The notes under the pieces: generated by a model | Told to the model about the DNA's origin: nothing | Database searches by the model: none | What the model saw: the letters and a program-made list of their open reading frames with translations, nothing else | Translations under genes and position numbers: made by a program | Assembly (NCBI RefSeq): GCF_014648095.1 | Contig: NZ_BMQL01000011.1 | Location: forward strand, 62,001 to 126,000 | Source of the DNA: Deinococcus ruber | GTDB taxonomy: Bacteria > Deinococcota > Deinococci > Deinococcales > Deinococcaceae | Length of the DNA stretch: 64,000 nt | Direction of reading: 5' to 3' | Part shown: positions 15,127-24,885 of the stretch, piece after piece | Layout of the letters: each line of letters opens with the position of its first letter | How positions within the stretch are numbered: the first letter of the stretch is position 1

Positions 15127-17797
15127 GTGCGTCCCGCATCGCGGCATATTCGGCGCGGCGATCCACGGCCCACTGATACGCAAAACTGCCCATGAATGGG
15201 AGAGCCAGCAGCTCGCGCCGCTGCTGTCTGGACATGCTGATGAGCCGGAGCGCATCACACTGCAATCGGTAGCGCTGCAGTCCATAGGTGCCGCGTGGAC
15301 CACTCGCCTGCGTAATCGTTTGAACTGCCGAGGTCTCCAGCACCCGCCCCAGTGCGCCCCGGAGGTCCCGGAGCGCCTGATCGAGACTGGCCTCGCTGTT
15401 GTGATCGTTGTTGAGGATTTCCATGAGCCGTCCACGTGACGTATTGCCGCCGAGCGCCAATACCGCCAGGATCACCAGTGCCCGCGGCGAGAGGGGCAGC
15501 GGCGTCCCGTTCAGCAGCGCACCCGGCGTCACCCCGAACAGGGTGATGTCCAGGCGTGGTGACGTGGGCACGTCGATGTCAGGTGCCAGCATTGCCAAGG
15601 TGCTGTTGAGAGCGCCTGCTCCGAAGGCAGTCCGCGCCTCCTGTAAGCGTGCGTCGCTGTCGGTGATCCGTCGCTGCTGGATCAAGAGGGTCAACACCGG
15701 CAGGTAGGCTGGGCTGCGAACTTCCAGCAGGTCTGGCAACATTTTTTCGAGTTGTGCGGCCAGACGAGCTTGCCCGGTGAGAAGGGCGTGCCATGTCTGG
15801 AGTGCGTCGGCAGTGAACGCGGCCTGACCCTGCAGGGTCACCACCAGTTTGCGGTAGGAATGGAGCAGTGACCGCTGCAGACTGTGGGGCCACGGCGTCA
15901 TGGTGTACAGATGCGTGATGAGGACCTGTTCGATGACGCGGCGCTGCAGACTCGCGTCGGTCACCTGAGCGGTATTCAGCGTCCGCACCGCGTCTTGAGC
16001 ACGGAGCAGAGCGGCGCCTGGATTGGCGGCCCGCAGTTCGAGATGGGAGCGGAGCAGCTGCAGTTCAACCTGCTGGACAACATTGTCCGCTTGGACTGTG
16101 CGCTCGAGCAGTTGCAGCAGTTCCGGCAGGACAGCATGGTCGTCGTGATCTGCCAGCTGACTGCACAGCAGCATGGCGGCGCGAATGCCATCCGGGGTCA
16201 GGTGCTGCTGTAGCCGCAGCTCATGTACCACCGTATCCCGGTGCTGGACGGACCAGTCGCCGTAATGAGCACGCACGCACATCAGCACGATCTGAGCGAT
16301 GACCAGCGTGCTGGGATTGAGCGAGTCGTGAATGGCCCGCTGTGCATACTGCTGAGCTGTGTACAGATCGGCGCCCAACTGTCCGGACCGCAGAACTGTC
16401 ACGTGCATCAGGGCTGCCTGGGCATACACGGTCGCCTGAACCTCGGCTGGATATCCCTGCAGCCGAGTGACGGCGCGTTCCATTTCCTCGAGCGCTTCTT
16501 TGACACGTCCGATCCGCTGCCAGAGGGCGGCGCGGACGCGGGTGACTTCCAGTGTCCCCGCCCCGAGTTCCTCTGCCCGCTCGAGCATCATCAGCGCCTG
16601 GCGATCGTCGCCGTCCTCGCTGCGGATTTCTGCGAGCAGCACCAACAGTGCTGGCTCCCGGTTGAGCTGCTGCGCACCGTACATCTGCAAAAGGACGTCC
16701 TGGTGGTCGCGTGCAAAGGCTGGCAGATCGGTCTGCGACTCGATGAGCTGTGCCAACCGCTCCGTATTTGGGACCTGGAGCAGTGTTCGTAACACGCGTC
16801 CGCTGTCGAGCTCCTGCAGGCCTGCATACGTGCGTTGCAGCGCTTCGTACCGCGCGTGGATTGAGCGCAGGCGAGTCTGCAACAGGTCCTGAAGGTAGGT
16901 GAGGGGCTGGAACCGTCCGTCTGGTTTCCGCAGAATCGGCAGGCCGGCTCCCAGTGCGTCCGATATGAAATTCGGATCGATGTTCAACGCGGCCATGACG
17001 GTCGCTGAAAGCGGCCAGTTCGGATCAATCGACGCATTTTCTAGGCTGCGAAGTGTTTCTGGTTCCAGCTGCATCAGCCAGGAGGTCAGCAGCAGCTTCA
17101 ATTTATGTGGTTGGTTCTGGGCCAATAAGCGGGCGGCCAGCGGCCAACCACTGGCGCTGTGATCAGACACACCGAGCTGACGCTGCTCTTCTTCGGTCAG
17201 CGCAAGATCTACCTCGGTGATCCACGTGATGGGCACCCCGGCGTCTCTCAGGGGCAGCGTCTCCTCACTCATGGTGCTCAGCAGCAGCAGCGGCTCGGCA
17301 CGTCCGGACGTTCGCAGGAGGATCTCGGTCAACAGGGCCTGCGTCTGTGGTGTCAGCGATTCCACGCCGTCGAGGATGAGCAGGCGGCCATGCAGGTCGG
17401 CACGCTGCAGGTCGTGGGCGCACGCTGCGACGTACTGAGCATTGTGGGCCGGGGTATCGCGCCGCAGCAGGGTTGGGAGCTCGTGTACGGATGGCTGCAG
17501 GTCCAGCCCTTGTGCGAGCGCCTGAAGCAGCGCCCTGGGCCCTTCTTCGAGGCTGTTGAGCGAGATGTAGCGGCGCAGCTCAGGCCGATGCTGGTCGAAA
17601 ATGTACTGTGAAAGGTCAGATTTGTCGTATCCGCGCGGGCCACTCACGACAACGAGACCGCTGGTCGGCAGGGCGCACGTCAGAACCTGAAAACGAGCAG
17701 CACGGGGATGTGGATGCGGCTGCATCTCCCGGCCGGTTTTCGGCAAGGCGGTCGTCTGAACGTGGTGAGGAGCGTGCGCTGGACGATTCATCTGCAT
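15107..17797 (-). CDS. Second STAND/TPR/winged-helix regulator, convergent with the first
   Basis: An 896-aa protein of the same design. Walker A is SGPRGYDKSDLSQY (~residue 53) and Walker B GRLLILDGVESL (~140). A long TPR-like body follows (ALMMLERAEELGAGTLEVTR, RIGRVKEALEEMERAVTRL), then a C-terminal winged helix (PLSPRALVILAVLALGGNTS, EASLDQALRDLRGALGRVLE). It is a paralogue in layout but not close in sequence to the 12370-15126 protein. The last 20 nt overlap the convergent gene. The start ATG at 17797 has a weak ribosome binding site; an ATG two codons later is an alternative. Confidence 0.75.
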   Translation of the reverse strand: MQMNRPAHAPHHVQTTALPKTGREMQPHPHPRAARFQVLTCALPTSGLVVVSGPRGYDKSDLSQYIFDQHRPELRRYISLNSLEEGPRALLQALAQGLDLQPSVHELPTLLRRDTPAHNAQYVAACAHDLQRADLHGRLLILDGVESLTPQTQALLTEILLRTSGRAEPLLLLSTMSEETLPLRDAGVPITWITEVDLALTEEEQRQLGVSDHSASGWPLAARLLAQNQPHKLKLLLTSWLMQLEPETLRSLENASIDPNWPLSATVMAALNIDPNFISDALGAGLPILRKPDGRFQPLTYLQDLLQTRLRSIHARYEALQRTYAGLQELDSGRVLRTLLQVPNTERLAQLIESQTDLPAFARDHQDVLLQMYGAQQLNREPALLVLLAEIRSEDGDDRQALMMLERAEELGAGTLEVTRVRAALWQRIGRVKEALEEMERAVTRLQGYPAEVQATVYAQAALMHVTVLRSGQLGADLYTAQQYAQRAIHDSLNPSTLVIAQIVLMCVRAHYGDWSVQHRDTVVHELRLQQHLTPDGIRAAMLLCSQLADHDDHAVLPELLQLLERTVQADNVVQQVELQLLRSHLELRAANPGAALLRAQDAVRTLNTAQVTDASLQRRVIEQVLITHLYTMTPWPHSLQRSLLHSYRKLVVTLQGQAAFTADALQTWHALLTGQARLAAQLEKMLPDLLEVRSPAYLPVLTLLIQQRRITDSDARLQEARTAFGAGALNSTLAMLAPDIDVPTSPRLDITLFGVTPGALLNGTPLPLSPRALVILAVLALGGNTSRGRLMEILNNDHNSEASLDQALRDLRGALGRVLETSAVQTITQASGPRGTYGLQRYRLQCDALRLISMSRQQRRELLALPFMGSFAYQWAVDRRAEYAAMRDALKVADS

Positions 17798-17851
17798 GAG
17801 TAGGCTAATGTCTACAATTTGCAGTGTCTAGTGTGAATACGATGAGAGACT

Positions 17852-17863
17852 TTACATATGTAA
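17852..17863. promoter_or_regulatory. 12-bp perfect palindrome in the 5' region of the second regulator
   Basis: TTACATATGTAA sits about 55 nt upstream of the start at 17797, in a short AT-rich spacer (17798-17914). It could be an operator or simply part of an AT-rich promoter. Confidence 0.3.
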
Positions 17864-17914
17864 TGTTAATAAGACAGATGCCGCTCACTGTCCAAAAAAC
17901 ATTCCAAACGCTCT

Positions 17915-18352
17915 TTAGTGCGGGCGTAAACGTTGCAGATTGATCGGATGGATCTCTTCGAAGTCAAACCCAAATTCCGTCGGATGATCCAAAATCTGAA
18001 AATGATACTCATCATGCGCCCGCTGAGCCTCAGGCCAAGTCCGTGTCCGCGCAACCACACGAGTCCCGAACTCCGACACCCTCAAGGTGATGTACAGAAA
18101 ATCATCCTCATCCAGCACAAAGCGGCAAAAGGTGTACAGCGAGAAGCGCACGTTATGCAGGCCAGGGTAATGCGAACGGTCCACGAAGCGCTCCGGCAAA
18201 CGCCACCAGAAATCACCGATCTCATCCGCCTGGACCTCGCGCTTATCGACCGGAATAAACGTTCGCCCACGCTGAAGCGGAACCGGTTTCAGCGCGTCCG
18301 TCAGCGAATCATATTCAGGAATCAAAACCCCATCACAGTCTTCTTGTATCAC
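17915..18352 (-). CDS. Hypothetical protein, last gene of the DUF4900/C39 unit
   Basis: A 145-aa product from GTG at 18352, chosen because GGGAGGGC precedes it; longer frames exist. It has no signal peptide or membrane segment and is rich in aromatic and charged residues (GDFWWRLPERFVDRSHYPGL, FEEIHPINLQRLRPH). It follows the C39-like peptidase by 34 nt on the same strand and may be part of that unit. Family unknown. Confidence 0.6.
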   Translation of the reverse strand: MIQEDCDGVLIPEYDSLTDALKPVPLQRGRTFIPVDKREVQADEIGDFWWRLPERFVDRSHYPGLHNVRFSLYTFCRFVLDEDDFLYITLRVSEFGTRVVARTRTWPEAQRAHDEYHFQILDHPTEFGFDFEEIHPINLQRLRPH

Positions 18353-18386
18353 ACTGCCCTCCCTCACGACAGCGCACGCGCCCCGC

Positions 18387-18977
18387 TCAATCGGAGATCG
18401 CCTGACGCGCCCGAGCAGCAAATGCCTGCGGATACACCGCCGCGATAATGTTCCCCAGACCTACCCGCAACGTCTCAAAGTCTTGATAACGAATCGCGAT
18501 GTACCCCGCCAGCGGATCATGCACGAACACCACACCCTGCCGGTCATCGAAGCCACTCACCACCCGCCAATGCGGCACCACGCCCACCGTGTCGTAGTAC
18601 GACAGCGCAATGACGGGAATGCCCTGCGCCACCAGACTGCGAATCATCTGCAAACTGGCGCCCCGCACGGTGGTGCTCGCCAGTCCGATACTCGACGCGA
18701 ACCCGCCGATGGCCTGCACCGACATATACGCCCTGGGACTCGGCTTCGTCAGACTCCCAATCACCACCTGATCCATGCCCAGGCCCCAGTACGCCAGCAC
18801 CATCTGCAGACTCGCCGGACCACACTGGTTGTACCCCTGATGAATGATCGGCATCCCCGGCAGTTGCGCGGCGCTGACCATCTTGACCGCTGCCGGAGGA
18901 CCCGATTTTGCGGGCGTGCCCTGGGCCTGCACACTGGCAGCCAGCAGCAACGCAACAACCATCCAGAAGCGCTTCAC
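18387..18977 (-). CDS. Secreted C39-like cysteine peptidase
   Basis: A 196-aa product from a GTG at 18977 that overlaps the upstream stop (GTGA). Residues 1-20 are a signal peptide (KRFWMVVALLLAASVQAQG). The papain-like C39_2 core is clear: HQGYNQCGPASLQMVLAYWG (catalytic Gln and Cys), VPHWRVVSGFDD (His) and VFVHDPLAG (Asp). Such domains cleave peptides outside the cytoplasm. Being coupled to a pilin-like DUF4900 protein, its substrate may be a pilus or envelope protein. That link is inference. Confidence 0.8.
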   Translation of the reverse strand: MKRFWMVVALLLAASVQAQGTPAKSGPPAAVKMVSAAQLPGMPIIHQGYNQCGPASLQMVLAYWGLGMDQVVIGSLTKPSPRAYMSVQAIGGFASSIGLASTTVRGASLQMIRSLVAQGIPVIALSYYDTVGVVPHWRVVSGFDDRQGVVFVHDPLAGYIAIRYQDFETLRVGLGNIIAAVYPQAFAARARQAISD

Positions 18978-20458
18978 TGGCCATCCTGCAGGCTGACCAG
19001 ATGGGCCGCTGCACTCAGAAGAGGAAACCCTTTGGGCCGGAGCAGGACCGGGGCAGCCAGGCGCGGATCATGCGTGATGTCCAGATTCGTGGTGGTCTGC
19101 TGCGCCGCGACACTCCCAAGCAGTTTCGTTCCGCCACTCTGCCCCAGGACTGAGCCGCCTGCATTGATGGCCGCATCGACCGCGTCGGCGTTGAGCTGCA
19201 CCGTCCCGCCCGCGATCAGTCCCAACAGGTTGCTGGGATTGTCCCCCTGAAGCGTGCAGTCTCCGCCCGCCGGACAGGGGGAGTCGCTCAGCCGCAGATC
19301 ACCATTCACGGTCAGCGTCCCGCCGGCCTGAACGGTCAGGTTCTCACTGACGCTGGGACTGCCAGCGACCTCCGGCTCGACCCGCACGTCTCCCGAAGCG
19401 GCGAAGATGCCATCGAACGAACTGGTGAGCAGCATGCCCAGTTCGTTCGTCAGGGTCGTCCCCGCCATGACATAGCTGCTGCAGCCAGAGAAGTTGCATA
19501 ACGTGATCCGCTGCTCGCCGCTGTTTCCCAGGCCCAGCAGTACCCGGTTGAAGTTCGGCAGCAGCACACTCAGGATTCTGGGTGTGACAGATTGGAGTGC
19601 TTCGACCGTGACCGGTGACGTGAGCGTGCCACTGAGACACCCACTGGTCAGACAGGGGTGGCCGGCGCTCGGCACCAGTGCCATCGATGAGCGCACCTGA
19701 CCGTCTCCAAAACGGAGGCCGCCCTGCGCCTGGCAGTACCCACCTGGGACCGTGCAGCCGCTCACGGCCAGCGTGGTGGACGTGAACTCCCCCTGCAGCG
19801 TTGCCGCCCCCTGTACATAGCTCGGCCCCAGCACCCGCACGTCCGCTGCCAGGACCGCGTCGCCCCCCCGGTAGAGCGCGTAGGCACTCACGGGCGCGGT
19901 GCCGGTCACGAACCGCAGCACCCCGCGCGAGGTGCTCTGCGCGCCCGTGGGCGTGGTACTGACGACTGCGTACGGCGCAGCCACCAGTGACCCGCCTGTA
20001 GACGTGGCGGTGACGCTCGGGAGCGCAACTGTCACGCTGGTCGCCTGCCCACACACATGGTCGCTGAACGCCACCCGGCTGGTTGCGCCCGTCTGCGAAA
20101 GACGTTCACAGAAGGTGCTGTCGGCCTGCTCCTGCAGGTGCCGGGCGACCATTGAGGCATCGAGCGTGTCCGCATGGCCCCGAAAAGCTGAGTAGGTCAG
20201 GGGTGCCACCGCACTGGCGAGCTGATCGGCATGGACGTTCAGCAGCCGCTGAGCATAGCTATCCACATTGTTCAGGAGCATCCGGTTCCGGGTTTCAGCC
20301 GTCGCGACGGCCGCACTGACGCTGCGGTTGCGGGCACTGCTCAGCGCGAAGGCAGTCAGGGCGGCCAGCACCACGCCTAGGACCAAGACCCAGATCAGCA
20401 CGACGCCTGCACGGTGCCGGCTGCGTCCTGAAGGAGCAGAAAGAGGAGAACAGTTCAT
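18974..20458 (-). CDS. Pilin-like DUF4900/PilX-type envelope protein
   Basis: A 494-aa product from ATG at 20458. After a short basic head (GRSRHRAG) there is one N-terminal membrane helix (VVLIWVLVLGVVLAALTAFA, ~residues 20-40), then an amphipathic helix (NVDSYAQRLLNVHADQL) and a long S/T/G-rich beta-type body with paired cysteines (CTVPGGYC, CLTSGC, CNFSGC, CPAGGDC). The layout is that of PilX-like or DUF4900 proteins of Deinococcus. It lacks the classic G-F-T-L-I-E prepilin site. The CCACCACCCGG box is 17 nt before the start, as for pilus genes, linking it to the pilus regulon. Confidence 0.6.
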   Translation of the reverse strand: MNCSPLSAPSGRSRHRAGVVLIWVLVLGVVLAALTAFALSSARNRSVSAAVATAETRNRMLLNNVDSYAQRLLNVHADQLASAVAPLTYSAFRGHADTLDASMVARHLQEQADSTFCERLSQTGATSRVAFSDHVCGQATSVTVALPSVTATSTGGSLVAAPYAVVSTTPTGAQSTSRGVLRFVTGTAPVSAYALYRGGDAVLAADVRVLGPSYVQGAATLQGEFTSTTLAVSGCTVPGGYCQAQGGLRFGDGQVRSSMALVPSAGHPCLTSGCLSGTLTSPVTVEALQSVTPRILSVLLPNFNRVLLGLGNSGEQRITLCNFSGCSSYVMAGTTLTNELGMLLTSSFDGIFAASGDVRVEPEVAGSPSVSENLTVQAGGTLTVNGDLRLSDSPCPAGGDCTLQGDNPSNLLGLIAGGTVQLNADAVDAAINAGGSVLGQSGGTKLLGSVAAQQTTTNLDITHDPRLAAPVLLRPKGFPLLSAAAHLVSLQDGQ

Positions 20459-20475
20459 ACCACCACGGTGAATCC

Positions 20476-20486
20476 CCGGGTGGTGG
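20476..20486 (-). promoter_or_regulatory. CCACCACCCGG box upstream of the DUF4900 gene
   Basis: On the minus strand GGCCACCACCCGGGG lies 17 nt before the ATG at 20458. The same core is found in the same orientation 13-24 nt before the first start codon at 38862, 49934, 52095, 52665, 53541 and 53621. The gap 20487-20809 has no supported gene. Confidence 0.55.
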
Positions 20487-20809
20487 CCGAGCAAACAACC
20501 CCACCTTAGCGAACGTCTCTAAGGTATTAAGGGCCAAATTGCTAACGTCCCGCTTGCTTCGCCAATACCTGAGGAGAAAGGGTTAACAGATGCGCGAACC
20601 ATCTAGAATCAGGGCATGTCCGTCACGAAGGTATTGCAGGTGAAGGGCAGCGACGAACGCAATATTTCCTCGCCGATCTTGATTCCCAGCCAGAAGCGAC
20701 TCCCGAAAGACCGTACGGAGGTATCTGATTAGCCCTAATTTGTAGGCCCGACAGAGGGCATCGGCGGATGGCGTGGTGGGCCTGACCTACGATCACGTAC
20801 AGTTGGACT

Positions 20810-21925
20810 ATGGCTGTCTACGAGAAGCAACTTGAACTGCTTACCCAGCAAGCCCGCTCCACACACAGCAGTGCCCTGGTTGTTCTCCAAGATGGTCAGC
20901 GGTTGACGGAAGAAATCATGGATGGGCTCGGAGACCGGCCAATCGAGACCATGAGCGTCACGAAAAGTGTCGTCAGTTTATTGGTCGGACGGGCCATGAC
21001 ACTCGGCTATTTTGACAGTGTCGACGTCCCAATCAGTGACTATTTTCCAGAGTGGAGGCAGGGCCAGAAACGAGGCATCACCCTGAGGCACCTGCTGACC
21101 CATACCAGCGGCCTGCAGAACGTTCCCCAAGCGGGCGAGGAACTCTACCCGAGCCACGACTTCGTCCAACTGGCCCTCTGCGCTGAACTCAGTCATGCGC
21201 CTGGCACGGCGTTTGCGTATAACAACAAAGCGGTCAACCTGATCATGGGGTTCTTGGGACGAGCGAGCGGACGTGCTGCCGATCAGTTCGCTGCCGACGA
21301 ATTGTTCGCCCCACTCGGCATTGATCAATGGAGTTGGCAGAAGGATCCAGCAGGAACGCCTCACGCCATGAGTGGTCTGCAGCTGCGAGCCACTGACCTT
21401 GCTCGGCTGGGACAGTTGGCGCTCGATGATGGACGCTGGCAAGGCGAGACCCTCATTGATCCGCGCTGGATCGAGGCCAGTACTCACCCCGCCACCCCGG
21501 TCACCGACGCCATCGGATTATTGTGGTGGATGTTGCCTGCTTGGACACACTACGAAGTGACGGAGGACAACGTCGCCAATGTGGAAACAGCGGGAGGGAC
21601 AACAGCTCAACTCGCGTCGTTGAGAGCAACGATTGGCACCTACCAGGATCGCTCCGCTTTGATGCGTCGCATGTCCGAGACTGGGTTGATCGCCCCTGCC
21701 TTACCTGCTGGAAGCCGATGGATGACGACCTCCACCGGACCACTGGTCGGGTTTCGTCATGACGGTTGGCGCGGGCAGCATCTGATTGTCCATCGCCCTG
21801 CACGGTTGGTCGTGGTGCGGCTCATTGCGTATGACCACCCGCACGTTGAGGCCGACGGCAGTTCGTTCGACACGATCATTGATCAGGTCGTGCAACTTGC
21901 GTCAACTGTGGTGGCATCAACCTGA
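20810..21925 (+). CDS. Class-C beta-lactamase-fold serine hydrolase
   Basis: A 371-aa product from ATG at 20810. It shows the standard motifs of the beta-lactamase/DD-peptidase (PF00144) family: MSVTKSVVSLLVG (SxxK), RHLLTHTSGLQN, FAYNNKAVNLIMG (YxN) and FRHDGWRGQHL (KTG/HxG position). No signal peptide is seen, so it is probably a cytoplasmic esterase-like member. It is monocistronic and flanked by an IS66 element downstream. Substrate unknown. Confidence 0.8.
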   Translation: MAVYEKQLELLTQQARSTHSSALVVLQDGQRLTEEIMDGLGDRPIETMSVTKSVVSLLVGRAMTLGYFDSVDVPISDYFPEWRQGQKRGITLRHLLTHTSGLQNVPQAGEELYPSHDFVQLALCAELSHAPGTAFAYNNKAVNLIMGFLGRASGRAADQFAADELFAPLGIDQWSWQKDPAGTPHAMSGLQLRATDLARLGQLALDDGRWQGETLIDPRWIEASTHPATPVTDAIGLLWWMLPAWTHYEVTEDNVANVETAGGTTAQLASLRATIGTYQDRSALMRRMSETGLIAPALPAGSRWMTTSTGPLVGFRHDGWRGQHLIVHRPARLVVVRLIAYDHPHVEADGSSFDTIIDQVVQLASTVVAST

Positions 21926-22082
21926 TGAACTGTATGCCCTCCTTTCCGGCGCTCTTGCCGCCTTCGGACGGCGAGCGCAGAGAACAGGGAGTATGGGTGC
22001 TGAACGCCAGTCGTTCAGATGCAAGAAGGGTTGCTTAGCTGAGAGCAGGCCACCAAGGGAAGTGGACGCTGTCGTGGGGCGC

Positions 22083-23504
22083 TCAGCGGGGAGCGGCGCG
22101 AACCTGAAGCCGCACCAGAACGTCCAGTGGGTGCTGCGCTTGGCGTCTGGCGGTCTCTACCACGCTCTTGATCATGGCGTAGCCGTCCGCTCCGCGCTGC
22201 GTTTTACTGCACTGGGACACTTTCCGGGCGATGACCCCAGATCGCAGTGCGCGCTCAGCGGCATTATTCGTCGGTGGGACGTTTGGATCTTCCAGGAACC
22301 TCAGGAGATGCCCCCGCTGGTGGTGCTTGAGCAGGCCCTTACGGAGGCGCTCGTTCACCTTGCTTTTCAGCGGAACGCGGTCGAGCAAGCGAGTGACCCG
22401 GGTGGTAATGGCGTACCCAGCGCCCCGGTACTCCTTGAGGGTCAGTTCTTCGCGGCAGAGCTGAACATGCAGGGCATGCGCGTCCTGAAAAGCTTGCAGC
22501 AGGCGGGTGGCGTAGACAATGCCTCGTCCAAGTCGGCCTTCTTGCACCACCATCGCCTCCTCCACATTGCGTATCACGTGATGGAGGCACTTTTGATGCG
22601 CCCACCCGGTGAACGCCGCGTGATCGTACACGGTGTACCGGTCCGCCACCAGCGTGCCGCCGAAGGTCTCTCCCAACAGCTCAAAGAGCTGTTGGTGGGT
22701 ATGCCGCGTACGGATCTGAAACAGCACGTGCTGCGGAGTGCAGGCCACCTGCAGCCAGGCGTTGGTGCCGTGGATGCGCCAGCCCGTATCGTCCTGATGC
22801 ACGATAGGTGCGGACTGAATGGCGGTCTTAATCTCCTGATACGCCGTGGCGATGAGCGTCCCAGACGCCGTGGTGCGGGTGGTGGCCTGATTCAGCGCGC
22901 TCTGGGTCACGTCGACTCCGCAGAGCGCGTGCAATGCCTCCGGAACCTTGCGCTCCGGCAGGCCCAGCCTATGGTGCAGGTACTGGGCGACGGCGATCAG
23001 GCGCTTCCCCAATCGGTGGGACGTTGCGCCCCGCTGGGAGGGGCACAGATCAGGATGTTCGCCTCGAACATCCTTCCCACACGCCGAGCACCTGGTCAGG
23101 GGAACGTTGTACTGGGTGATCTCGGGCTGCACGCGGGGCAATTCGGTGATCCACGCCAGATTCGTCTTGTATGCCGCTCCATCTAGCGGCGTCTGGCAGG
23201 CCGGGCAGATATTCGCCGGTTCTACGTCGATGATGCGCGTGACCGTGTCACGCGCTGGAGCGTGCTTGAAGGTAAAGATGCCCTGTCCAGCTCGTCGACC
23301 GGGTGGCTTCGGGTCGGCCTTGGGCGTCTCGCGACTGTGGGGCGCGACGTAGCGTTTGACCTGCCGTTCGAGCTGCTCAATGCGCTGCTTCTGGCGGGCG
23401 TTCTCTTCGATGAGCAGCTTGATCTGGGCCGCTTGCTCGGCAATCTGAGTTGCTTGCTCAGCAAGCAACTGGAGCAACGCATCGCGAGTCAGCTCCTCCG
23501 CCAT
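22083..23504 (-). CDS. IS66-family transposase (TnpC type)
   Basis: A 473-aa protein. It has a leucine-zipper-like N-terminus (LLAEQATQIAEQAAQIKLLI), a zinc-finger region (CPACQTPLDG, RCSACGKDV), and the DDE catalytic core APIVHQDDTGWRIHG, GGTLVADRYTVYDH and VPPTNNAAERALR. It is full length for the family. No TnpA or TnpB accompanies it, as in single-gene IS66 members. Terminal repeats were not resolved by eye. A relic of a closely similar gene lies at 62967-63076. Confidence 0.88.
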   Translation of the reverse strand: MAEELTRDALLQLLAEQATQIAEQAAQIKLLIEENARQKQRIEQLERQVKRYVAPHSRETPKADPKPPGRRAGQGIFTFKHAPARDTVTRIIDVEPANICPACQTPLDGAAYKTNLAWITELPRVQPEITQYNVPLTRCSACGKDVRGEHPDLCPSQRGATSHRLGKRLIAVAQYLHHRLGLPERKVPEALHALCGVDVTQSALNQATTRTTASGTLIATAYQEIKTAIQSAPIVHQDDTGWRIHGTNAWLQVACTPQHVLFQIRTRHTHQQLFELLGETFGGTLVADRYTVYDHAAFTGWAHQKCLHHVIRNVEEAMVVQEGRLGRGIVYATRLLQAFQDAHALHVQLCREELTLKEYRGAGYAITTRVTRLLDRVPLKSKVNERLRKGLLKHHQRGHLLRFLEDPNVPPTNNAAERALRSGVIARKVSQCSKTQRGADGYAMIKSVVETARRQAQHPLDVLVRLQVRAAPR

Positions 23505-23566
23505 GTCCTCAGCCTAGCCGACCCCACAGCGGTCTGTCACCTCCCAAACGCCCTAATCAGTTACGT

Positions 23567-23790
23567 ATGGAGATTCAAGAACTGAAGGCGCAGGTCAGCG
23601 CGGACAGCGGCGCGTTGAGTGCGCCACCAAGTCACGGCAAGCTGTAGAAACCCCAGCGTAAGCATGTCAAAGCTGAGCGGCTGTCAGAGGAGCAGCCGAG
23701 CCATGTTGGGAGGACCCTAGAGATGACTAGAGATGAGCGCCCAGCCGGACACGGTGATTGTCCTGCCAGTCACCGGGCAGAGCGGAAGGG
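23567..23790 (+). pseudogene. IS66 TnpC N-terminal relic
   Basis: Read from 23567, the frame gives MEIQELKAQVSADSGALS then APPSHGKL, a stop, and KPQRKHVKAERL...QPSHVGRTLE. This matches the usual IS66 N-terminal pattern (NSSNSSRPPSSD...GGQPGHxGxTL) in order, with an internal TAG at 23645 and no downstream catalytic core. It is a decayed fragment beside the intact IS66 copy, of opposite orientation. Confidence 0.5.
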
Positions 23791-23815
23791 ATGTAACAGA
23801 CTATTCTACAGGAAT

Positions 23816-24774
23816 CTATTGTCCCAGATTCATTTCTTTTATCAAATTACTAATCAACCCATTTAGTTTTTTAGAATCCTCGTCTTCAAAATCAACTTGT
23901 TGCTCGCGTATTTTTTGAAGGGTACTAAATATTTCATTAGCTGCCGCCCACTCATTTTCTTGCATATAATCTGGCTTAGAAATGCCAGCAAAAGCAAAGC
24001 CAGTTCTATCGTTATCTTTATCCCAAACTACTTGTGGAACGAGTAATCTAACAGAGTATTCATATAATCTTTTTTCTTCTGTGACGAATTTCATCGGCGG
24101 CATGGCACCGTATTCATTCACAATTGAATAGAGTAAATCTATCGAATAGCGCGCATGTATTATGTCCAAAGCACTAGATTGGCAGCTTTTTAGTATTCCC
24201 TTGCTAGCATTATTTAAAAAGCTTCTTTCCGGCCCAAGATGAGCAAACACTCTTAGAGCAAGATCATGTATAGAACCAATTGATTTGAGATTATTATGTA
24301 CATGGTAGGCAATATATTTTTCGAGTCGTTGGAGCAAACCCGCTTTTCCTCCCCTAATGTCCTGCATAATTTTTCCATAAGCAGGAGTCTTAGATATATC
24401 TGCGGGAATGCTATTCGATAGCGATTATCGAGCACTGTGATATCATTCTTGTCTGCTAAATTTTGCTTTTCAAAATCCGAAAAAAGAAAACTAAAACTTT
24501 CAATATACTGATCAACCAAACTGATATTTAATGGTTCGGTTAGAGTTTTGGTAGCTAACTCAAGAATACCAAATGAGGGAGAAACGTAGTTATTTTTTCC
24601 TACCTTTTTGATAAGATCAACCACAGAGGGAGGTTGAATGTAGTTGCCATTATTTATTTTTACTCTTACATTTTTGACTCTGATGCATGCATTGGCATCT
24701 AAAATAAAAATCCCAGGTATTCCCTTCGATTCTCTTTTGCCTATGTTAGCGTTAATGCTGACATATTTAAACAC
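23816..24774 (-). pseudogene. AT-rich PIN-like protein gene, frameshifted
   Basis: Two overlapping minus-strand frames (24774-24253 and 24367-23816) read as one protein of about 315 residues broken by a shift near 24380: the first frame reaches RYRIAFP, and the second continues naturally as ADISKTPAYGKIMQDIRGG. The N-terminus has a PIN-type start, GIFILDANACIRVKN, with an Asp in the right place. The rest is helical (SFSFLFSDFEKQNLADKND; HVHNNLKSIGSIHDLALRV). Base composition is far more AT-rich than its neighbours, indicating transfer. It could be a single-protein nuclease toxin or defence gene, now inactive. A MITE lies 16 nt upstream of its start. Confidence 0.55.
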
Positions 24775-24789
24775 TTTATCTCCAAAAAA

Positions 24790-24885
24790 TTGAGTAACTC
24801 TTCAGCACGGCGAGCATCGCACTGAGCAGTCGCGATAGATCTCCCAGCTCTCACAGCGCAAGGGGGCTGCTGAGCAGTTACTCAA
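24790..24885. repeat. MITE-like element, ~96 bp
   Basis: Terminal inverted repeats TTGAGTAACTCTTCAGCA (left) and the complement of TGCTGAGCAGTTACTCAA (right) match at 16 of 18 positions. There is no coding capacity. The rest of the gap to 25067 shows no gene. Confidence 0.5.
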
